This document shows positions 1 through 6,566 of a stretch of DNA of 64,000 bases, in pieces. The stretch lies in NCBI RefSeq assembly GCF_001070855.1, contig NZ_JVLH01000009.1, positions 310,001-374,000 on the forward strand. The letters are read 5' to 3'. Positions within the stretch are counted from its first letter, which is position 1. The number at the start of each line of letters is the position of its first letter. The notes beneath the pieces are model-generated. The model saw nothing but the letters and a program-made list of their open reading frames with translations, did not search any database and was not told the origin of the DNA. Position numbers and translations under genes: made by a program. The stretch is from Trueperella pyogenes (lineage in GTDB: Bacteria > Actinomycetota > Actinomycetes > Actinomycetales > Actinomycetaceae).

Positions 1-93
1 GCGGGGGATCGCGCGTGGGACATGGAAGTCGAGGCGATGGCTGAAGACATCAAGAAACTTGGGTTTGAATCCTTTGAATTCAGGCCTGCATAA
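1..93 (+). CDS. C-terminal end of an unidentified protein (partial)
   Basis: Reading frame 1 is open from the first base of the window to TAA at 91-93 and gives about 30 residues, ending with an acidic helix-like stretch (DMEVEAMAEDIKKLGFESF). The start lies outside the window. I do not recognise the family. It runs in the same direction as the LytR_C gene and is followed by a hairpin at 190-225, so it is probably the last gene of its transcript. Confidence 0.5.
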   Translation, partial: AGDRAWDMEVEAMAEDIKKLGFESFEFRPA

Positions 94-189
94 AACAACG
101 TGCTCGGCGACTCTGTGTTTGGGGGAGCGTCGAGTGTGTGAGCGGCCGCTATGCGCGCTGAAGTGGGGTTGAGCGTGCGGTGCCGCAGC

Positions 190-225
190 GTTGCCGGGAG
201 TGCTTTAAGCTGCACTCCCGGCAAC
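190..225 (+). terminator. Hairpin after the first gene, probable terminator
   Basis: A 14-bp perfect stem (190-203 with 212-225) closes an 8-base loop. The following sequence (TGCTATCTTCTGG) has only scattered T residues, so it is a weak Rho-independent terminator at best. The rest of 94-379 holds no gene that I can support. Confidence 0.45.
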
Positions 226-379
226 TGCTATCTTCTGGTTTCCAGATAAACGAAGCGCAGCTATCAAGCAGGGAGCACTTCCATTGATTGCTGTTATCAC
301 CCTGATTCTGACAATGGTGCTCTACTGAAATTCGGCGTAATTCATGCGCAAAGTGCCATTCGTGAAGTAGGTTAGTCCT

Positions 380-973
380 GTGAGTGCACCACAACCCCAA
401 CTGTCCCGCCGCGAACTCTATCGCCGCGAACGCCAGCTTAAGCAGAATTCGGTCTTCTCGATCGTTCTTTCGGTGATGGCTGGACTCAGTGTCCTCAGCC
501 TTTTGGTGCTCTCGGGAATTCTTCCTATCCCCTTCCTTAACGGCTTTTCCGCAAAAGTTAAGTACGCCTCGACAGGGGATATTCCCTGCCCTAGCGAGGA
601 AACTCAGCCTCTGGCTACGTCCTCGATCAAGGTACAGGTTTTCAATACGACATCGCGCTCGGGTGTTGCACGCGATGCGTCAGACATGCTCAAGAGCGTG
701 GGCTTCCAGGTGGCAGATCCTTCGAATTCCTCACCTGAATACGCGGGTTCTGCTCAGATTCAAGCAGGTCCCCAATCTGTTGATGCCGCATACACCGTCG
801 CGCGTTTCTTCCCCTCATCGCGAGTGACCTTGACCGATAACACCGAACCGGGAGTGACCGTCCTTCTGGGCTCGCTCTACAACGGTGCCCTGACCGCCGA
901 GGATCTGCAGCGCGTTCAGGAAAATCACGATGACCTTAAAGGTCCCAGCACCTGCTTGGCGCTGCGGAAATAG
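380..973 (+). CDS. LytR C-terminal domain (LytR_C) membrane protein
   Basis: 197 residues starting at GTG 380. A basic N-terminus (SRRELYRRERQLKQ) is followed by one membrane segment at about residues 25-50, then an extracytoplasmic LytR_C domain at about residues 82-165 that begins IKVQVFNTTSRSGVA and ends VTVLLGSLY. This domain occurs alone or at the end of LytR-CpsA-Psr cell-wall ligases; here it stands alone behind an anchor, as in actinobacterial envelope-integrity proteins. A role at the envelope is inferred from the family. No catalytic LCP domain is present. Confidence 0.8.
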   Translation: MSAPQPQLSRRELYRRERQLKQNSVFSIVLSVMAGLSVLSLLVLSGILPIPFLNGFSAKVKYASTGDIPCPSEETQPLATSSIKVQVFNTTSRSGVARDASDMLKSVGFQVADPSNSSPEYAGSAQIQAGPQSVDAAYTVARFFPSSRVTLTDNTEPGVTVLLGSLYNGALTAEDLQRVQENHDDLKGPSTCLALRK

Positions 974-999
974 CTGAGATCCACCCGCGCGGGTGAGAT

Positions 1000-1554
1000 T
1001 TAGAAATGTGCCTGCGAAACGTCGGGTAGCGAATCCAAATACGCCAACGCAGCCGTGATCAGTGCACGGCGTTCCTGTGTGGTCAGATCGTAGGAATTGA
1101 TGTGGTCGTGCACCCACAGGCCGTCGGCAATGATGTACAGCAGGTAGATATCTGGATCGGCCAAAATTTCTTCGCGAGGAAGCAACCAGGGGCCTAAGAT
1201 CTCATCCCACACCTCGGCGCCCTCTTCGCGCGTATGGGTATCGAGCGCCAAAAGAAGGTCTGCGCGGGTCGCGCTTTGCGAGAGTACTTCCACGACGGCG
1301 CGTAGGCGTTCGCGGGCCGATAGCTCCTCGGGAGGGGCACCCGCGGCCTCGAGAAGGCTTGCCCTCCATGACGAGGCCAAGTGCTCGTTGAGCGCCAAAA
1401 GTAGCGCAGTGCGGGAGGGGAAGTGGTAGAGAAGTCCGGATTTAGACATTCCCGAGGCCTTCGCGAGGGAGTCGTAGGTCAGTGCGTCCAGGCTCTTCTT
1501 ATCGATGATCTCCAAGGCGGCCTGGATGAGCTGCGATTTTTTACTCGTGCGCAT
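1000..1554 (-). CDS. TetR/AcrR family transcriptional regulator
   Basis: 184 residues. The N-terminal helix-turn-helix (residues about 8-55, with LTYDSLAKASGMSKSGLLYHF) is typical of TetR; the rest is a helical ligand-binding domain. Its ATG lies inside the last codons of the MFS gene (14-base overlap), so the two are translated together. It most likely represses its own operon through the inverted repeat at 3031-3040. The ligand is unknown. Confidence 0.88.
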   Translation of the reverse strand: MRTSKKSQLIQAALEIIDKKSLDALTYDSLAKASGMSKSGLLYHFPSRTALLLALNEHLASSWRASLLEAAGAPPEELSARERLRAVVEVLSQSATRADLLLALDTHTREEGAEVWDEILGPWLLPREEILADPDIYLLYIIADGLWVHDHINSYDLTTQERRALITAALAYLDSLPDVSQAHF

Positions 1555-3004
1555 ACTTGGTCTCCTTCGGATTGTCTTTGAGAAGTACGGCTGTTGCGAT
1601 TGCAGCGCTCAGGGCAACTGCGATCGCAATGGATAGTGTCCATGTATAGGCGGTATCGATGGCGCTTGCAGCCATGGGTGCAAGAACTGGGTCATGGGCA
1701 GAAACGTCCATGTTGTGGGCGACTTCGGGGGCCGCATTGAGAGTGTAAAACAGCGACATCAGTGAACCCAAGACCGCCACCGAAAGCATCGTTCCAAACT
1801 CGTAGGAAACCGATTCGATTGCCGAGGCCATGCCGGTCCGGCGGGCTGGGGCTGAACCGATGATTGCAGTTGAGGTGACGCTCATAGCCAGGCCAGTTCC
1901 CGTACCTAGGAGTGCGAGCGCGATCATGAAGATGAGGAAGAGGTTTTCCTTGATAGCGATGATCGCAATGATTCCGGCGATGCTTGCAATGACATAGCCG
2001 CCTGAGATGACAGTTCTAAATCCCAAGCGATCGACGTAGCGGCCGCCCAAGATAGCGCCCGGGAATGCTGCTACAGCAACGACGCCTGTGACAAGGCCAG
2101 CTTGGAGCGGAGTAAAACCTGCTGACAGTTGAAAACGCTGGGTTGTCAGGATTTCCATTCCAGAGACCACAAACATGCCAAGGAATGCGCCGAGGAACCC
2201 CGCTGTGAAGAGGCGGCTGCGAAAGACATCAAGGGTCAGAAGAGGAACGTCTAGGTAACGCTGGCGATGGATGAAGAGCAGCATGCCGATGATGAATAGG
2301 ACGATGCCGGTCGCGACAAGGGTCGTGTCAATAGGTGTGTGAGCAAGATTTTCAATTGTGAGAACCAGGCCGACCATGGTGATCATTGCGTAGAGAGAGG
2401 ACATGAAGTCCCAGCTGCGTTTGGGGTTGGGGTAATTGTCAGGTGCAAGAAGGTATGTGCTGACCAAGGCGATGATGACGATGGGAATGTTGATTAGGAA
2501 CACTGCTCCCCACCACGTGTGAGTGAGAAGGAAGCCGCCCAAGAGTGGGCCGACGGCCGATCCGACGGTGGCTACGGATCCCCAGATACCAATGGCGGTG
2601 TTACGCTCGCGGGGTTCAAGGAAGGTCTGGCGGATGAGCGCAAGGGTTGAAGGCATGAGGACCGCAGCCCCTGCGCCAAGGAATCCTCGTGCAGCGATGA
2701 GGATCGCGACATTTGGCGCGAATGCTGCAGCACTGGATGCAAGGCCGAAGATGACGAGCCCGACTTCGAACATGCGTCGGTGTCCGATCTTGTCTCCCAG
2801 GGTTCCGGTTCCCAATAGAAGGCCGGCCAGAACCAGAGGGTAGGCGTTGATGATCCACAAGCCTTGCTGATGGGTCGTGTGGAGTTCAGATCGAAGCGTG
2901 GGAAGAGCGACGTAGAGGATGGAGTTATCGGCTGCAACGATGAACAGCCCCAGCGAAATCACAAGAAGAAATGCCCATCGAGTCCGTGTCGATTCAGAGC
3001 GCAT
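1541..3004 (-). CDS. MFS drug transporter, DHA2 (14-helix) family
   Basis: 487 residues with about 14 hydrophobic segments. Family motifs include the motif A-like loop GDKIGHRRMF (about residues 69-78) and a motif C-like stretch GSVATVGSAVGPLLGG in helix 5. These point to the EmrB/QacA proton antiporter group, which exports drugs and other hydrophobic or cationic compounds. The substrate cannot be read from sequence. First gene of a two-gene operon with the TetR regulator. Confidence 0.85.
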   Translation of the reverse strand: MRSESTRTRWAFLLVISLGLFIVAADNSILYVALPTLRSELHTTHQQGLWIINAYPLVLAGLLLGTGTLGDKIGHRRMFEVGLVIFGLASSAAAFAPNVAILIAARGFLGAGAAVLMPSTLALIRQTFLEPRERNTAIGIWGSVATVGSAVGPLLGGFLLTHTWWGAVFLINIPIVIIALVSTYLLAPDNYPNPKRSWDFMSSLYAMITMVGLVLTIENLAHTPIDTTLVATGIVLFIIGMLLFIHRQRYLDVPLLTLDVFRSRLFTAGFLGAFLGMFVVSGMEILTTQRFQLSAGFTPLQAGLVTGVVAVAAFPGAILGGRYVDRLGFRTVISGGYVIASIAGIIAIIAIKENLFLIFMIALALLGTGTGLAMSVTSTAIIGSAPARRTGMASAIESVSYEFGTMLSVAVLGSLMSLFYTLNAAPEVAHNMDVSAHDPVLAPMAASAIDTAYTWTLSIAIAVALSAAIATAVLLKDNPKETKYAHE

Positions 3005-3023
3005 GAGCAGATGTTAGCACATA

Positions 3024-3040
3024 ACTATAACGGACGTCCG
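3024..3040 (-). promoter_or_regulatory. Promoter and probable TetR operator of the MFS-TetR operon
   Basis: On the minus strand a perfect 10-bp palindrome CGGACGTCCG (3031-3040) sits directly upstream of a -10-like TATAGT (3029-3024), which is about 20 bases before the MFS start codon. A repressor bound there would cover the spacer between -35 and -10. The -35 box is weak. That the downstream TetR protein binds it is inferred from position. Confidence 0.6.
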
Positions 3041-3106
3041 GTTTAGTAAGTGAGCTGCGCTCAGTAGGAAATGGTTGGTATTAAGCGGAAATCAGGTAAA
3101 TGCCAA

Positions 3107-3136
3107 GGCCGGGGTGTCCTTTCGGACACCCCGGCC
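3107..3136 (-). terminator. Strong hairpin after the permease gene
   Basis: 13-bp perfect stem (3107-3119 with 3124-3136) and a 4-base loop, located 18 bases past the stop codon of the permease gene. The minus-strand downstream sequence lacks a good T-run, so it may act as an mRNA end-stabilising hairpin or a weak terminator. Confidence 0.6.
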
Positions 3137-3153
3137 ATAGCGATCAGAAATGA

Positions 3154-4521
3154 TCAGGCTTGAGTGGAGCGATGCCGTGAAGCGTAGGGTTCGCTCTCGA
3201 GTTCGGATCCTGCCGGAGCCGAAGCGGGCGAAGCCTGCTCAAGGTTGGTGCCACGCAGCTTCGAAATACCGCGCATGCCGTGGTAGACGATGATCGCAGC
3301 GGCGGTGCCCAGGGCGATGCCACCGAAGGTCATGCCGCTGATGTTCCAGGTGAAGTCGGCAATTGCGACAATCAGAGCGATAGCAGCAGTGTTGAGGTTG
3401 ACCGGGTTGGCGAAATCAACGCGGTTCTGGACCCAGATTCGAACGCCGAGCATGCCGATCATGCCGTAGAGGACGGTACCAGCGCCACCGAGGACACCGG
3501 AGGGAATCGTTGCGATGAGCGCACCGAACTTCGGCATGAGCGAGAGCAGGAAGGCACAGCAGGCCGCGACCAGGTAGGCAGCCGTCGAGTAGACGCGGGT
3601 TGCTGCCATAACGCCGATGTTTTCGGCGTAGGTCGTCGTACCAGAACCGCCGCCCGCACCTGCGAGCATGGTGGAAAGGCCATCAGCGAAGAGCGCGCGA
3701 CCCGTCAGGTCATCGAGGTTTTCACCGGTCATTGCGGAAACCGACTTCACGTGGCCGACGTTTTCTGCGATGAGGACGAAGACCACGGGGATAAAGAGGC
3801 CCAGGGTGGAGACGGAGAAGGAGGGAGTCTGGAATTGCGGGAGACCGAACCAAGCGGCCTCGCGAACGGTCTCGAAGTTCACCTCGTGCTGGATGACAGC
3901 AGCAATGTAACCGATGAGCACGCCGAAGAGGATCGAGAGGCGGCCGATGATTCCCTTGAACAGAACCGTGATCAAGCAGATGGAGAGGATTGTGATGACT
4001 GCGGTGATGGGGCCGGTCTTCACCCAGTTCCATGCGGCGGGTGCAAGGTTCAGGCCGATGAGGGCAACGATTGCGCCTGTAACGGTCGGGGGCATGATCG
4101 CGTCGATCCAGCGAACACCTGCGAAGTGAACGATGATGCCGACAAGAGCCAGGGTTGCACCGGTGGCGATGATGCCGCCCAGTGCGAAGCTCGGGCCAAG
4201 TTCCTTAGTTCCGGAGACTGCCAAGATCGGCGAAATTAAAGCGAAGGACGACCCCAAATAACTTGGGAGTCGTCCTGCAGTGATAAGGAAGAAGAGGAGC
4301 GTTCCAATTGCCGAGAAGAACAATGTCGTTGACGGTGGGAAACCGGTGAGCAAAGGAACCAAAAAAGTTGCCCCGAACATTGCAACGACGTGTTGTGCGC
4401 CAATTCCAATTGTTCGAGGCCAAGAAAGACGTTCGCCGGGAAGAACTACGTCACCGGGAGCAATACTGGTGCCATCGCCATGAAGTTTCCAGCGGAAGAA
4501 TCCTGATTGTGCAACAGACAT
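3154..4521 (-). CDS. Uracil/xanthine permease, NCS2 family
   Basis: 455 residues with 12 or more hydrophobic segments. NCS2 signatures include GAQHVVAMFGATFLVPLLTG near residue 40, GSSFALISPIL (about 90-100) and the conserved loop FVLIAENVGHVKSVS. These proteins import uracil or xanthine with protons. The C-terminal ~35 residues are hydrophilic and variable. A GGAG ribosome site lies 10 bases before ATG 4521. UraA-like is more likely than a xanthine carrier because of the QHVVAMFGAT motif, but the substrate is not certain. Confidence 0.85.
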   Translation of the reverse strand: MSVAQSGFFRWKLHGDGTSIAPGDVVLPGERLSWPRTIGIGAQHVVAMFGATFLVPLLTGFPPSTTLFFSAIGTLLFFLITAGRLPSYLGSSFALISPILAVSGTKELGPSFALGGIIATGATLALVGIIVHFAGVRWIDAIMPPTVTGAIVALIGLNLAPAAWNWVKTGPITAVITILSICLITVLFKGIIGRLSILFGVLIGYIAAVIQHEVNFETVREAAWFGLPQFQTPSFSVSTLGLFIPVVFVLIAENVGHVKSVSAMTGENLDDLTGRALFADGLSTMLAGAGGGSGTTTYAENIGVMAATRVYSTAAYLVAACCAFLLSLMPKFGALIATIPSGVLGGAGTVLYGMIGMLGVRIWVQNRVDFANPVNLNTAAIALIVAIADFTWNISGMTFGGIALGTAAAIIVYHGMRGISKLRGTNLEQASPASAPAGSELESEPYASRHRSTQA

Positions 4522-4755
4522 GCTGCTAAATCTCCGATCAGTTGAAGGGTCTGGGCCGAAACCGGTCGGAACACCAGCATAGACCGAAATCTGAGTATTG
4601 TGTAAAAGTGCTCGCTATGTGGCGCCTCACAGGACGGCCTTACTTCGTTCGGTTGCGGCCTAGTGCGGCAGTATTGACCTTGAAGGCATGAGATATGGCA
4701 TGCTTGAGGAAGGAATCAATGTGTGTGTAGGTCGTAGGAGTATCGGAGGGTATTC

Positions 4756-5193
4756 ATGGCACTCAATCCCTATGCTCCCGGCGGCAGTGGGACAAGCGCA
4801 ACCAATGCTGCCAATCCAGCAATGGCCTCGACCGTCCTAGACCCCTATGGACCAACTCCACACTTAGGGCAGCCAAAGTCCGAACAGCCGCAGAGCATGG
4901 TGTTCCCGGGCAGTGACGACACCTCTTTGCTTGATGTGTTTGCAAGCCCCGGTTACACCTCTCCCAAACCGCAGGTCAATACGATTGCAAATATTGCGGC
5001 GTGGGTAAGCACGCTCTCACTATTCTTCTTTCCCGCGATTGCAGCCGTGATTCTAGGAATCATTGGACTTGTCGGTTCGACGAGTATGAACGGTGTGGGA
5101 CGCAGGGCGTCGATTGCGGCAATTATCGCCGGAGTTGTAGGGATTCTGATCTGGTTCCTGGTCTGGATGGCACTATTCTGGCGCTCTTCGTGA
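4756..5193 (+). CDS. Small membrane protein with a DUF4190-like domain
   Basis: 145 residues. The first ~75 are hydrophilic and rich in Pro, Gly, Ser and Asn. Two membrane segments follow (about residues 75-108 and 115-141), the first with IANIAAWVSTLSLFFFPAIA and the Gly-rich turn ILGIIGLVG that is usual in DUF4190 proteins. A strong ribosome site (GGAGG) precedes ATG 4756. Function unknown; proteins of this type are common in Actinobacteria as single-gene units. Confidence 0.65.
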   Translation: MALNPYAPGGSGTSATNAANPAMASTVLDPYGPTPHLGQPKSEQPQSMVFPGSDDTSLLDVFASPGYTSPKPQVNTIANIAAWVSTLSLFFFPAIAAVILGIIGLVGSTSMNGVGRRASIAAIIAGVVGILIWFLVWMALFWRSS

Positions 5194-5277
5194 GGGATTC
5201 CACGCCGAAAGCTGGCGTGAAAATTTCGTGATTTCGACGAATTCCGCTAGCATTACGGGGTGCGTGTTTCACGCTCC

Positions 5278-5362
5278 GGAGGATTCGCCTAGTGGCCTAT
5301 GGCGCACGCTTGGAAAGCGTGTTGGGTGCAAGCCCTCGGGGGTTCGAATCCCCCATCCTCCG
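5278..5362 (+). tRNA. tRNA-Ser(GGA)
   Basis: 85 bases with a complete cloverleaf: acceptor GGAGGAT pairs with ATCCTCC (5355-5361), discriminator G at 5362, anticodon loop TTGGAAA with anticodon GGA at 5312-5314, a long variable arm as expected for serine, and a T-arm with GGTTCGAATCC. CCA is not encoded. It reads UCC and UCU codons. Confidence 0.96.
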
Positions 5363-5369
5363 CTGATAG

Positions 5370-5401
5370 CCTCGGAACTTTGTTGAAGTTCCGGGGTTTT
5401 T
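5370..5401 (+). terminator. Rho-independent terminator of tRNA-Ser
   Basis: 10-bp stem (5370-5379 with 5387-5396, one G-T pair), 7-base loop, then five T (5397-5401). The following 5402-5584 holds no gene; I see only A-rich sequence and a direct repeat ACAACGTA. Confidence 0.88.
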
Positions 5402-5584
5402 CATTGTGAGAATAAGGAAAAGTCGCGGTTCGTGGCGACGAAGCCTGCTCGTCTTTTCGTTTCTTTTTCAGCTATCCGTGTCATTAAGGGCAACAAAAGG
5501 GCAAGAAAAACCCAACAGCTTCAGCTAGTGCGGGGCATGACAACGTAACCTACAGGTTCACAACGTAGTGGACGCGGGGCTACG

Positions 5585-5854
5585 CTACCGGTTTTTCTTG
5601 AGCGCGAGGCCTTCGCGAAGCTCAGCGAGTTCTTCGTCGTAAAGTCCCGATGCGTTGCGATTGACTTCTTGCAGCCGCTCTACCCAGTCTGGGGAGACGA
5701 TGTCGTAATCGATGAGTGACGTCACGGCCCCGTCGACATCAGGGCCATCACAATCGAGCATCATACGTAAAAACGCGACCGCTTCTTGCGCGTCAACCGC
5801 GTCAAGTGCCTCGATTGTGTCGAGCACGAACTGTGTTGTCGTATCTGCCGCCAT
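5585..5854 (-). CDS. Hypothetical acidic protein
   Basis: 89 residues, acidic and probably all helical, with no signal peptide or membrane segment. Not recognised. It starts 9 bases after the stop codon of the LAKTG peptide gene with an AGGTAGG ribosome site in between, so the two form a small operon. The middle (AVAFLRMMLDCDGPDVDGAVTSLIDYDIV) resembles a helical-bundle fold, but I know of no function. Confidence 0.6.
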   Translation of the reverse strand: MAADTTTQFVLDTIEALDAVDAQEAVAFLRMMLDCDGPDVDGAVTSLIDYDIVSPDWVERLQEVNRNASGLYDEELAELREGLALKKNR

Positions 5855-5863
5855 GTGTGTAGC

Positions 5864-6127
5864 CTACCTACTCTTTGAACCGCGGTGCTTTCGTGCTGTG
5901 AAAGTGGCTGCGCCAGCGGTTGCGACTAAGGTCGCTGCAATGAGTACTTCTGATCCAAAACCGGTCTTAGCCAACTCTGAGCGCTTTGGTGAATGAATCG
6001 TCGGCTCTGTGGAGTTAGGAGTGGTGGGGCCCGCGATTTCAGTAGCCTGCGTCAACTGCTGAGCAAGGATGGGCGTTGCTGCTACAAAAAGTAGTGCGAT
6101 CGCTGCACGAGTCAGTTTGATTCGCAT
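5864..6127 (-). CDS. Very small LAxTG-type cell-wall-anchored peptide
   Basis: 87 residues from ATG 6127. Order: signal peptide (about 1-22), a short Thr/Pro/Ser-rich mature stretch of about 30 residues, sorting signal LAKTG at 52-56, a hydrophobic segment (about 58-77) and a basic tail. LAxTG is the form used by class E sortases in Actinobacteria. A GGAGAG ribosome site 7 bases upstream supports this ATG rather than the in-frame TTG eight codons earlier. The anchored product would be only about 30 residues. No sortase gene lies in the window. Confidence 0.7.
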   Translation of the reverse strand: MRIKLTRAAIALLFVAATPILAQQLTQATEIAGPTTPNSTEPTIHSPKRSELAKTGFGSEVLIAATLVATAGAATFTARKHRGSKSR

Positions 6128-6314
6128 TGAAGCTCTCCAGCTTTCTACCAAAATGTTCAGGCGTAGTGCCTAAGGTAATTAACTGGATTCAATTTTATAT
6201 CGAGCCTGATGAGCGTCCAAATGTGGGGGTCAGAGGGCTAGGGGAAGCGGAAGGAAAACTTCGATAAATAACACGGGTCGCAGGTTGTGGCCCGTGCCGT
6301 GTAGACTATTCTCG

Positions 6315-6402
6315 GATCCTCCGCGTGACGGTATCATCCGAACCTCCCCAGGGCAGGAATGCAGCAAGGATAAGGGTGCGCTGCCGGGTACGCGGGGGAT
6401 TC
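6315..6402 (+). ncRNA. ffs: Signal recognition particle RNA, small bacterial (4.5S) type
   Basis: Closing stem UCCUCCGCGU (6317-6326) pairs over 10 bp with ACGCGGGGGA (6390-6399). The apex carries the conserved SRP domain IV pattern CAGG-gca-GGAA-tgc-AGCA: a GGAA tetraloop and the asymmetric loop bound by Ffh. It is followed by TTCTTTTATAT, which can serve as terminator. Its place directly upstream of dnaX is the usual one in Actinobacteria. The ends are approximate. Bases 6403-6566 hold no gene. Confidence 0.9.
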
Positions 6403-6566
6403 TTTTATATCTGCATTACTACCGCTGGCCTGGCGACAACGAAGTGACTCAGACAGTGTTCAGTGGGAAACTGCTTGGGCCTCCACTTTTATGATTTTCG
6501 CTGTGTTCTTGCGGCTTGTGGTGAAAACAGGACGCAAATGAGCGCGCGGGGCCGTAAAGTTCAAGT

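Noticed and set aside
3280-4239. 319-codon plus-strand frame
   Set aside because: Antisense to the permease gene; composition (Asp, Glu, Gly, Cys) is that of a shadow of a hydrophobic protein and no domain is seen.
5402-5584. Possible phage attachment site or integration scar after tRNA-Ser
   Set aside because: No copy of the tRNA 3' end and no integrase gene is visible within the window; only A-rich sequence and a short direct repeat ACAACGTA.
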